Assembly (NCBI RefSeq): GCF_037975245.1
Contig: NC_092576.1
Location: 22,941,611 to 23,005,610 of the forward strand
Source: Apostichopus japonicus
Taxonomy: Eukaryota; Echinodermata; Holothuroidea; Aspidochirotida; Stichopodidae
DNA: 64,000 nucleotides
Direction of reading: 5' to 3'
Both the position numbers and the translations under genes were made by a program. Shown here in pieces: positions 42,347 to 58,985 of the stretch. The number at the start of each line of letters is the position of its first letter. The stretch's first letter is position 1. The notes beneath the pieces are model-generated. The model was given only the letters and a program-made list of their open reading frames with translations, did not search any database and was not told where the DNA came from.

Positions 42347-43465
42347 AATGAAATAAATAAAATCAAATATTTTGTTTAATAATAAAAAAGCTTTTATTAT
42401 CCCACTTAAGTTTTTCGTTGTTGATTTACTTTATCGAGATAGGATTTCTATGAGAAAAGGAACTCCGTTATAGTAAAGACGTCAGTGATTCCTCCAATAT
42501 GAACGGGTTTAGATGTTTACAAATTACTATTTAAATCACTTAAAATCACCGAGAATAATATTTCAATTGGATTCAGGAGGGTCCAGAGACAACACGGTTG
42601 GTGAGTTAGGTACCCGACACCCTCTTTGCACAGTTAATATATCCCATATTTTCCCAGCTCCTCCACATCTTCCCTGACCGCAAAGTGATTGCGTGGCCCA
42701 TGACTACCCCCACCCGACCCTATCCTCTCTCGTTTGGTCTGATATGATATATTAAGTGACTGAGAATAGGATGTCAAAGATGAACAATGTTTGAGGAATG
42801 TATTTTAATGCAATATAATTAATGCAATAAACAGTGGACATGGATGACCATTATCTGTCTTTTCCGCCCAATTTCTAGTTAATAATGGTCACCTTGTATG
42901 ACAACCCCCATGCTTGAGATGTGTACGGTAAAGCTGATATTATAAAGGTTACGTTATTGTGATGTACATCGTCGTACACATATACTCTGGTCGAATACTA
43001 TTTCTGTAAAAGCTAATTGTTTGATCTTTACTTTACGTAAATACTACCAGAGACTTGACCTACTATGCTTGTCACTGATTGGCTGATTTGCCCTGTTGAC
43101 TATTTACGTACTTAATCATATCATTGTGCATATTGGCTTTACTCAATAATTTGTACACGACACGAAGATAGCAACAAGTATTGTGAACTTTGTTCCGTCA
43201 TTTACCTTGCCTGCTCTCATAGAAAACCAGGTACCCTTACAAATGTTAGATCACTTACCGCTTTGGAGAGAGGGGGGGGGGGTAGAATTGTAACGATACT
43301 TTGATAACACTTCAAGTGAAACACGCAAAGTGCTCCTCTTCGTAATAAGAAATGCTCATTTTTAATAACATTTTCCCCGTTTAAAATTGTATACATTTGT
43401 TTAAAAAGCCCATTTTTTAATATGCCACTTTATTGAAACTGTAATTATAAAAACAATTAACAAGT

Positions 43466-45053
43466 TCTCTTTTGTAAAACACATTTAAATACTGGAATTT
43501 GTGATACAGAATGAACCAAGAATATTTTGTTTCGATTTGTTGGAGGTAACGTTGTGGTTTTCTCTCAAATAAATGTTACAAATCTCCATATGTCCCTTGA
43601 TTTATGCCACAGCACCGCCCGAGGATTGCAACCTTTTCTGCCGCCTTTGGAAGAACGAGACAATCGACAGGCCAAAGGTCACATGGTTGCACAATATGTA
43701 TATAAGATTATCGTTCATCATTCATCACAGTGTGCTCAATTGCTTCAATGAGATTACAAGACACTGCCAGGTGCCAATGTAACTCACTCTTGTCGATCTC
43801 AGGACTTCGGACACGCTGGTCGTCCCGTATACGTACAGTAGCATATGTTATTTTTATTACAACATGTGTATAATATAACGCAATACACTACAACCGTGCT
43901 TGGTGCTTGGTCTGAATAATTTCTTGTTTTACTCTCTTATTTTGTTGAGAACATAAACGAAAGTTATTATTCCGAGTGATAGCGGCCACTTAGACCGAAA
44001 AAGTCGTACGGTTTTAAAGGTCGACAGTTGTAGTAATGTGATGGTATTGTTATACATATTACAGCACTTTGAAATATCAAGTTGCTGAGACATGGTCACA
44101 TTAAATATAGTTGATGATTATTATCAGATATTTCGCATGGAATGGAAGAATGGTTAAAATGAAGTGCACGACTTTGACAAAGCAGGTCGGATGTACTGTA
44201 CCTGAGAGAGATAAGTGTGCAGTACCGTGTATCAAATGCATAGGGTAGTAATCTAGAAACTTGAAGCATTTTGGATGAGTCACAACGTTCTTCCAACTTT
44301 AAATTATTATGTGTTTTTATATCATGTTCTATTTTATCTCTTCTGTTTATCCAGTGTTTGTGTCCATTCTGTGTTCAACTATAACCATGTCGTTGAATCA
44401 CAGTTTCATGTAAATTTGTTTACGCTATAGTTTGATTGAAACGTAGTTTACAAACTGCACGGTGTCACCTTTCTTCAATTGAGTCGCTTACTAACTAGCG
44501 TAGAGGGAAAAAGTATTTTTTTCACAGAGGATGGGAATAAGGGATAACCACTTCACTACGGATATCTGTATTAACTCAATGAATTTGTAGTTAAGACACA
44601 CCTTATATATGTTTATGGATAAATCAATTATTTCTATTACTGCAAAAACGCTGATATCACAAATAAAGATATGTATCGAGCGCAGAAGCGCTATGAGAAA
44701 TATCTGGTAATTATATGAGTGACGTTGCTCGTGTCAATATGTTACAATAAATCACTATATCAAATACATAAGGGTAGATATATGATATCGGTAATGATGT
44801 GTAGCAATGACTCGTGATGTACACTTTGCAATGGGAATATAGACTTGAATATTTACATCATATGGAAATAAAATTACAATAAATCAAGCTAGAAACACTT
44901 CTAGATTTGCTGACCACGTGAAGGTAAATGAGTGAGTTATTAGTGAATTGGATTCGTTGTTCGGTCTCTTTTCATATTTTGGAAGTAATCCTATGAATTT
45001 AGCAAAGTGGACATGCAGGTTTGAAATTCACTCAACTTAAAATTAGGATTTTC
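43466..45053. other. 1.6-kb segment present only in duplication copy A
   Basis: No homologous sequence exists at the corresponding position of copy B (near 47345). I could not find inverted ends or a clear target duplication, so insertion in A and deletion in B remain equally possible. No gene was seen. Confidence 0.55.
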
Positions 45054-45530
45054 AAAAAGGGGGACGGATTTCTCACGATTACTAGTGAAGAGGAGCGCCA
45101 TTATCTTTTAGCTCGTAGCGGAGCAAGACAATTATTGCCAAAATTTGCCTCTCAGATTGCTGGAAATGGCAATTCCTAGGCCTTGTTAGTTTAATTTAAA
45201 CATGCTTTATGTTGAAATCTCACGTTTTAGAATTTTGCACTAAAAGAAAAAGGGGGGGGGGGCTAAAATTGAAGTGGAAAAAAGTGATTAAAAATCACTT
45301 TGTAGGGGAAGAATAGGACTTTACTTTATATTCAATGTTTTACACATGTTATTTAAGGAAATCTTATTTTGAAAAGTACTCACGTGACATGGACATAAAT
45401 CCATGACAGGTGCTCTTGGCTAAGCCCAAATTTAATGTTAACTGCAACTAGCAGTGTACTTGTAAGTATACAATAATTGCTACGTCAATAAACATATATA
45501 AAGCACGCTAGATCATTATGTTGGAAGCCG

Positions 45531-45635
45531 TAGCCTATATGCTGTGTAAATTAGGTGTACATTGTTAGCCTATATGCTGTGTAATTTAGGTGTACATTGT
45601 TAGCCTATATGCTGTGTAATTTAGGTGTAAATTGT
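45531..45635. repeat. 35-bp tandem repeat, three units
   Basis: Units start at 45531, 45566 and 45601 with tagcctatatgctgtgtaa and nearly the same sequence throughout. It lies in the spacer between the two segmental duplicates. Confidence 0.92.
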
Positions 45636-45664
45636 TAAGTTTGTGATATTAATATTTGTGTTAT

Positions 45665-47685
45665 GATGGCGCCTTGCATACCATGTGATAGTTTAATAGT
45701 CGAACCTGAACGATTAGTAGATTTTGTAGGGTTTAGTTTATAGTTGTAATTGATTCAAAGCCCGTGGTTTATGAGTTTACACAAGCAAAGACTTTATTTG
45801 ATTATACAATTCATATCTGATATTTTTGCCTCGTTCTGTTTATTCTGTCATATCAGCCGTTCAAAGTATCTGCTGTACGTGTACAGTTTGCACTGCTCTC
45901 ATTTGCATATCTAAACATGCTCATCTTGGAATCTCTTGCTGTCTTTCTTTCACGTGATTGCCTGTATATCATGCAAATTGTGTACATAACGTACAAGTTG
46001 TGATGGCTTACAGTTAATATATATTGACAAGAAAACGACAGATTCTCTTATGAAAAATAATGTTCATTTAAGGAATTAATATGAAAAGAGAGAAGACATC
46101 ATGAGCTCAAGAGAGATTCGAATACGTATCGTTATAGGATCACAAAGAGTCAGTGGTTCGAATTCGTACATAAATAATATAAATAAAATAAAATGTTGTG
46201 TTCAATAAAAAAACTCTTATTATCCCACTTAAGTTTTCCGTTTTTGATCTACTTTATCGAGCCAGGATTTCTATGAACGAAGGAACTCCGTTATGGCAAA
46301 GACGCCAGTGATTTCTCCAATAATGAATGGATTTAGATGTTTACAAATTAATATTTAAATCACTTGAAATCACCGAGAACAATATTTCAATTGGATGCAG
46401 GAGCGTCCAGAGACAACACGGTTAGTTAATTATGTTACCCGACATCCTCTTTGCAGAGTTTATGTATCCCACATTTTCCCAGCTCCTCCATATCTTCCCC
46501 TGACCGCAAAGTGATTGCGTGGCCCATGACTATCCCCACCGGACCCCATCCTCTCTCGTTTGGTCTGATATGATATATTAAGTGACTGAGAATCCTCCCA
46601 AGAAGACAAACGCGAATATCAAGACCGTGAATGGGAGCAAGTAGAGAATAGGATGTCAAAGATGAACAATGTTTGAAGAAATTATTTAAATGCAATATAA
46701 AGAGTGGAAATGGATGACCATCTTTTCCATCCAATTTCTAGTTAATGATGGTCACATTTTATGACAATAACCCCCATGCTTGAGATGTGTACGTCAAAGC
46801 AGATATTATAAAGGTTACGCTATCGTGGTATACATCGTCGTACACAGTGTACTCTGGTCTAATACTATTTATATAAAAGCTAATTGTTTGATCTTTACTT
46901 TACGTAAATACTACCAGAGACTCGACCTACTATGCTTGTCACTGATTGGCTGATTTGCCATGTTGAATATTTACGTATTTCATCATATCCTTTTGCATAT
47001 TGGCTTACTCAGTAATATGTACACTAAACGAAGATAGCAACAAGTATTGTGAACTTTGTTCTGTCATTTACTTTTTCTGCTCTCATAGAAAACCAGGTAC
47101 CGTGAAACAAATGTTAGATCACGTACAGCTTTGGAGAGAAGGGGCGGGGGGGGGGGGGTAGAGTTGTAACGATAATTTGATTACAATTCAAGTAAAACAC
47201 GCAAATGTGCTCCTCTTCGTAATGAGAAATGCTCATTTTTCATAACAATTACCCGTTTCAAATTGTATACATTTGTTGATAAGCCCATTTTGTAAATTAT
47301 GATATGCCACTTTGTTGAAATGTAAATACAATTAACAAGTTATCTTTTTAAAAACAACGAAAAGGGGGACCCAAGTTGTTCTGAGGGACAGATTTGTCAC
47401 GATTACTAGTGAAGAGGAGCGCCACCATCATTTGGCTGGTAGCGGAGCAAGACAATTCTTGCCAAAATTTGCCTCCCTGATTGGTGGAGTTAGTTTAATT
47501 TAAACTTTTTTTTTAATGTTGAGATCTCATGTTTTAGAATTTTACGATAAAAAAGAGGTGACGGTTAAAACTGAAGGGGGAAAAGTGATTAGGTAAAATC
47601 ACTTTGTAGGGAAGAATAGTACTTTACTTCATACTCAATGTTTTACACATGTAATTTAAGGTAATAATATTTTGAAAAGTACTGT
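45665..47685. repeat. Segmental duplication copy B (empty transposon site)
   Basis: Matches copy A from gatggcgcc at 45665 to ttgaaaagtact near 47685. At about 45785-45800 it reads straight through where copy A has the 4.5-kb transposon. It also carries a 56-bp segment (about 46592-46647) bounded by gagaat repeats that copy A lacks. Confidence 0.88.
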
Positions 47686-47689
47686 CACG

Positions 47690-50600
47690 GCCCCCTTGTT
47701 AGTACGTCAAAAAGGCTCTGATATGTGGTTAATGAAGTAAACAAAAAGTAAAAAAAAAAAAAAAAAGACACCGGAAGGGGATGCGCCGATTGTTCGAGTT
47801 ATTTAGTGGGTTCGGGGTGAATCCTCAAGAATGTCATTTGAAATATTTCTTGTACACAAAGTACTACGTTTATTTTCCATTTATGGGGGGGGGGGGGGGG
47901 CGAAAGACATTCCATTCCCAACAAAACAATTTTTGGGTGGGAAGGGGAAATGGTAAATATTTGTTAAATTACGGGATCCTTAGATGCAAAATAGTGCAAA
48001 AGTTTCAAATATTTAGCAAAACTGAAAAGTTGAATGTATGCAAAGATTTTGGACATTTTTAGATGCAAACAAATATGTTTCGGCTAGGAACACACAAATT
48101 AGTGCGAATTTACATAACTGTATGGGGTAGGTAGCAATCACTTGTATAAATGTGAAGTTGATGTGAAAGTTAACAATTTCTTACATTTGTACATCGAGGG
48201 AATCTGGTCACAAAAGCCTACTACAGCCTACTACACGCAAAAAGTTGTAAGTTTTGTGTTGAATGTGAGCTTATGTCAGTGTTATATAACTACTAAAAGC
48301 CAAGCAAATACTTCACCTAACCCTACAAAGCAAAATATATAGCTTAACGTATTACCCTCATCGTCTTACTATCACAAAACACGATTTATTTTCGAAAATA
48401 AAAGGCAGATTAGACCCTATTATACCAATATCTTTGCAGGAAATCGTTGGCTTTTTGACAAAGCGATTAATATTACAACATTTTTGCAGTGATTTGCATA
48501 TGATATTCCTGTTATGTTGCATGAACAGCTTGAGAAGTGAATTATCTTCTAAATGTGCTAAATTGAACGATCAAATTCTACAACCTGCGAAGAACCTAAT
48601 TGAACTAGTATTTAAGGTTATTTGAAATAACAGAATGAAAGTCATCATTTTAGGAAATATTTGTAGAATAGCAATTGGCGGTTTATTTCTGACATAATTT
48701 CTTACTCGCTAGTATGGCACTATATACCCACCATAAACGGCCACCGCCACAGTTAGATATATTGAGAGTATTATAATAGGAGTGAACATTACATGGTGTG
48801 GTCAGAGAGATATATAATAACTATTGACACAAACTGTTACTTAATTTGTCGTTAAAATGTTCCTCTTATCCATTGCAAAGGCAAACAGAACACAAATGTT
48901 TGAAGAAAAAAATGAACATCTGACCATACTAAAAACTTCCCGGCAAGGGGAGGGAGAGGGAGGGAAGGTTTTGATGTAAGTATATGATAATATATTGTCC
49001 TTGCCGTGACAAATTTAATGATACAATGCGGACAGTGTTCAATAATACATAATTCAAGTCTCTAATCCAATAATGTCGTTTCCATCTCATGGGTTAAAAT
49101 AAGCTTATATCCAGAGACATGCATTGACAATGAGTTATTAGTGTGTACAGCAATGCTACTGGAGAGACAAGCAACGTAAATATTTTACTCAAATTTGTCC
49201 ACACGAGACGTTCGTGAGAGTTGCCCTTTCAAACATAGTTCAAACGTTGACAAAATTCTTGAATTTAAATTCCACAACAAGTGTCGGACTGGTAGTAAAT
49301 AACTTAAAGAACAGCACTCGCCAGCAGTCTATTCTCATACCAAGGCTGTTTTCCCGTCCAATCGCCAGTAATTGCAGCTTTCCAATTCCCGGCTGGTAGG
49401 TATACGTATATGCACAACTGTTTCCTTACTGGCAAAGGAAGGAATTCAACATCTGTCTTTGCTCCTACAAACCATTCTTTTCTACGATCCCGGCAGCTAC
49501 TATTGGGCTTAATGTAGGTGACCATTTCAAAAGGGGCAAGGAGGGGATACATACCACTGTATTTTGTTGAAGATGTACATCAAATATTCTTTTTCAAAAA
49601 TATGATTCATTAAAATATGAACATACTTCAGTCATTTGAGTATTAATATATCCACATCCCCGAAAGCAAAGTTGTAACCCTTTTCAATCCAATGTCAAAT
49701 AAAGAAAGTGAAAACAAGGAATGACAAGAACATTTGCTATCAGCGTGCTGCAACTATGACATCACACCTGTTTGCTTCAAGTTCACCAATGTCACAAATT
49801 GTGACAATCTCAGCTATCGATATCTCGAAAACGCAAAGTAAGGAATTGGATGCAAATTTCACCAGAATGCTTAGTATATAATCTTATTTAATCAGGCAAT
49901 ATATATTATCCTCTGAGTTATCCTTTTAATATTATCAACGTTACAGTATATTTGAGTCAAGACATTACTTATCAAGCTCGTCTTCAGAACAGAATCATGT
50001 AAACAAATAGACATTAAAAATATAATTCTATTAAAGAACATGGCGTAATTAGAACCAGTCTTTCTGGTTCAATTTATGTTGCGATGCTATCATATACCAA
50101 AATTATGACGTCATAGCAATATTTAAGGAGAGATTGTACGTTAAGCGCATGGTCAAAGCATTCTTTAATTGACTGTTATTGATGAAATGTTAGTCTTAAA
50201 CTTTTTTATCTGTGTTTGTCGGTGAACCACGTTGAGCGTTCATGTTATATTATTCGTGCGCTGATGAAGATCAGTCAATACAACAAAAAGGATATGCCTT
50301 AAAATTGATCATAATAAACTAAAAGTATCTCAAATCATGATTTGAAATACACATAACATTAATCTGTAAAAACAATAACAAAGCGAAGTTGAAAGGATGA
50401 TAAAGAAATAAAAACAAAGTATTCAAACAATCGAACAAGTTATTTAAGTCTCAGTTACTTAATATACAGAATATACATTTGTCATTTGAAATCATATGAT
50501 ATGACGTAACATCCATGCCACTCTATTGTTTTCATGTTATGAACGATCATACACTGGAACAAAAAGAAGTGTGGAGTTAGAACAAACATATTACAGTTAT

Positions 50601-51652
50601 TAATTAATATCACATCTTAAGTTCGTGTAGTTCGATTTTAATAACATAATAGCATTGTAGATAAACAATGAATGTCATTTATTCTTAACAATGACAACAT
50701 TACAGTGGCTCTAATCTTGTTATATGCAAGGAATCGCGTAACTCAGTTTTAATCAAAGTTATAATCAAAATGAGGTGAAGGAGGAATGAAGAAACCACAC
50801 AAAGTTGAACCGTGCACTCATTGAAAACATCTAGTTACCGACTGTATGTGGATACAGTATGTACAGATTTTAAACGAAGCACTCCAAACATATCCTATTA
50901 AGAAATATATAGTTTACAAGTATTAACATCATTATACGTTTATTTAATGTTCTGAGTAGTGAAGTGTTTGTCGGGGGGGGGGGGACCGAGGAGGTGAGTA
51001 TAGGGGCCTAGAATTGAGATGAATCATAACAGTACATACAATTGGACCAACGAAGAATTTGATACCCTGCATACGAGGAGTGCATGGATGTCGAGAGCAG
51101 GTCGCTAGCAATACCTGACCAACAAACAAACCATTACGCAAGCAAATATTTTGTGTATACATATTGTGGAAAAAAGATACTGCACATTACCGTTTAATTC
51201 CATTCTACAAATTAATGTTCAGATGGTGGTGCAAATGAGTACTATGACATCTACTTGGTCACCAATATGGTGGTTACGTCATCTAACACCCCCACCTTCA
51301 ACAAGTAAGATAGGAAATGTACTCTCTTTCTTCCCTCTCTTAATTGTTAACATCCAATAGAAAATAGGCTGATATATTGATGACGTAGTATTTGATGACG
51401 TCATCAGAAGCTTGATTGGCTCTTAGCAATTTGAATTTGGCTCAAAGAGCAAACGAATTTAAATTTAGAAAGGAAAATATATGTGAACAGTAATTTTACT
51501 AATAAAAAAATACGCAATTACTTGTTGTACACTTTACAATATTAATTAGCCTATACGAACATGTAAGATATCGAATCTTGGTTTGGAGTTCTTTGTAGTA
51601 TTTGGAGTTATTAACAATTTACAAACCTAATCTCTTCACAGGATGGAGAAGG
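47690..51652. other. Gene-poor intergenic region
   Basis: Contains G-homopolymers near 47884 and 50974, an A-run near 47751 and short open frames without recognisable similarity (48434-48625 plus; 49214-49399 plus and its opposite 49304-49552 minus). No gene could be supported. Confidence 0.45.
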
Positions 51653-51660
51653 AATCCACT

Positions 51661-52441
51661 CAGGGGCGTAGCGAAGGTTTTTTCGTTGGGGGGGGGGTGT
51701 GGAGAATTTGATTTGCCGACGGATCTGGAAGTGGTGACTGAAATGGGGGAGGGGTCTAAGGGGAGGGGGGTGCCCCTCCCCTTTGGCAATTTTTTAGTTT
51801 TGAAACGTCCTTAGATGCAATCTGGTGCATATTTCAAGTCAAATTTGATTTGCCGACGGATCTGGAAGTGGTGACTGAAATGGGGAGGGGTCTAAGGGGA
51901 GGGGGTGTCCCCCTCCCCTTTGGCAATCTTTTAATTTGGAAAATTTTTTAGTTTTGAAACGTCCTTAGATGCAATATGGTGTATATTTTAAGTCAAATTT
52001 GATTTGCCGACGGATCTGGAAGTGGTGACTGAAATGAGGGAGGGGTCTACTCCTCCCCTTTGGAAAATTTTTAGTTTTGAAACGTTCTTAGATGCAATCT
52101 GGTGCATATTTTAAGTCAAATTTGATTGGCCGACGGATCTGGAAGTGGTGACTGAAATGGGGGAGGGGTCTAAGGGTAGGGGGTCTACCCTCCCCTTTGG
52201 AAAATTTGTAGTTTTGAAACGTCCTTAGATGCAATCTGGTGCATATTTTAAGTCAAATTTGGCACGGAAGAAGCTCCCGTTCTCCTTTTCTCTATTCAGC
52301 TTTCCTGCTTTCTTCCCCTTCCGCTCTCTTCACCTTTTCTCCTTTTGCCGACAGACCCAAAATTTGCCGACAGCGACCAAATTATTGGGGGGGGGTGTGA
52401 CACCCCCCACACCCCCCCCCCCCCCGCTCGCTACGCCCCTG
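51661..52441. mobile_element. hAT-like non-autonomous element, 781 bp, with internal tandem repeats
   Basis: Perfect 8-bp target duplication aatccact (51653-51660 and 52442-52449) and perfect 14-bp inverted ends caggggcgtagcga / tcgctacgcccctg. Inside is a tandem array whose units start near 51705, 51842, 51996, 52119 and (partial) 52256, with atttgccgacggatctgg in the first four. G/C homopolymers lie just inside both ends. There is no transposase. Confidence 0.92.
51705..52260 (+). repeat. Tandem array of 123-154-bp units inside the hAT-like element
   Basis: Four units plus a partial one. Each contains atttgccgacggatctgg, a G-rich block with its own C-rich complement (able to form a hairpin), then ttagttttgaaacg and a conserved tagatgcaat motif. 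Unit length varies with the G-rich block. Confidence 0.88.
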
Positions 52442-52449
52442 AATCCACT

Positions 52450-57482
<5,033 letters not shown>

Positions 57483-58769
57483 CATTAATATAAATACATA
57501 ATATAATATAATAAAGGGGGATCCTTTAAAAAAGTCCTCGTCTTTGAACAGAAAGTGTGCTCCGCGATAATTAGGTAATGCATGTTTATGATCAGTTGTC
57601 TTTAATTGGGTTCAAGTTTAATGAATCAGAATGTCCTTAAGTGCGACGTGGGATTACATTAATTACCACTTTATTAATGCGTACATACCTATCTAAACAT
57701 TAACGGTTGTATAAGGTTTAGGTTCATGTTAAATGAATAATTTAATACAGCAATTAATAAAGCTACTTTAGTAACTCATGAATATGGTTCCATATGAGAT
57801 GAAAAGGCGTTGAAAGAGAGTAGGAATGTGGAAAGTTTATAGAAAAATATGGAAAGTAGTTTTCTTGCTCTAGCAGAAAGCTGAACAAAATGGAAAACCC
57901 AGGATGATGAAATAGTAATGAAAACTTCGTAATTTAGTCACAGGGATTCCCAACGTATACTGTGAGCCTAACAAGAAGTAGACACTTGACAACATGTAAC
58001 ATTGGGCCCATTTCAAGAGTGTCGGATAAAAGAAGATTATATCCTAGATTAACGCTGTCATACCGTGGCCTGTATCACCTATACTAATGTCACATAGCTC
58101 ACTGATATTGGTAAGACTTTTGTACATTACTAAATTATATGATATATCATATTTAGTTAAACAAACAAAAAATACACTAGTGCTGACTTTCAGAAACGTC
58201 TTACGAACCCACTGGGATGGACTCACCCACCCCCTAGGATTGAATGCACCCCAGTTAGGGAAATCCTGTTTTAAAGCCTGTTGGTGAAGTAACGGATGCT
58301 ATGTATGTTTTATTAGACATATGTAGTAATATAAACAGATCAAAGTAGAACAAAATGTTCTCCCAGCGTGTACCTAATATTTATAATAACCTAGTACAAT
58401 TAAAGATACCACAGCTTCTTTCAAATTCTGCTATGGTATAATAGGGGAGTGTTGATGTAAAGAAAGGTGTTTTAAGGGTAAGAAGGGACGTGTAGTGGCG
58501 TCGGAGTATGCATACTTGGTTTATAGTCGTGAGGGGTATCTGGTGCCTAGAAAGTAGTTATAGTTATTAACATTCTTTAGATGGTAAGTTTCAATGTCTT
58601 TGCATGGAGTTTTTGAATAATTTGGCTGAATGTATATATGGTCGAATGGTCTGATGGTAAGGATTACTTAACAAAAGTCACGGCTGTGTGCGCACGTTAC
58701 ATGCAATGCAATGCTAAAACGTATAGCACCCTTAGCAATGTTAGTTTTCTTGTTTAACTTACCTACAAG
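57483..58769. other. No feature recognised
   Basis: AT-rich sequence without a supported gene or repeat. The 60-66-codon frames near 58044-58287 overlap on opposite strands and look fortuitous. Confidence 0.4.
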
Positions 58770-58985
58770 TTTGGTCACATGGCAAGAAGAGAAGGAGACT
58801 GTATTGAGAAAGTCATCATGCAAGGTCGAGTTGAAGAGAGCAGAAAACCTGGAAGACCCAGGACCAGATGGTTTGACCAAATAAAATCTTTGGTCGGATC
58901 GAGTCCTCTTCAAGATCTTTATTCTCTTGCCAAGGATCGTCAGAAATGGCGTGCCATTGTTGGCGTCACGAGCTGTCAGTCATGA
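58770..58985 (+). mobile_element. 3' end of a LINE reverse-transcriptase ORF
   Basis: Reads FGHMARREGDCIEKVIMQGR, then a PGRPRTRWFDQIK segment and LAKDRQKWRAIVG to a stop at 58983-58985. This is the conserved C-terminal tail of endonuclease/RT polyproteins of non-LTR retrotransposons ('FGHv.R....ek....G...G.R.rGRP..RW.D.i......l..la.DR..Wr..v'). Everything upstream is missing, so this is a 5'-truncated copy, typical of LINE insertion. Confidence 0.82.

Larger units (their letters stand above)
37300..45385. repeat. Segmental duplication copy A (interrupted)
   Basis: The segments 37300-37426, 41966-43465 and 45054-45385 match 45665-47685 in order and orientation (start gatggcgccttgcata in both). 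Copy A is interrupted by the transposon at 37427-41965 and by about 1.6 kb (43466-45053) absent from copy B. Several small indels show that the copies are diverged, not an assembly artefact. Confidence 0.88.

Noticed and set aside
49214-49552. Overlapping frames on both strands, one ending at a possible donor
   Set aside because: Both strands are open over the same stretch, no partner exon was found and neither product is recognisable.
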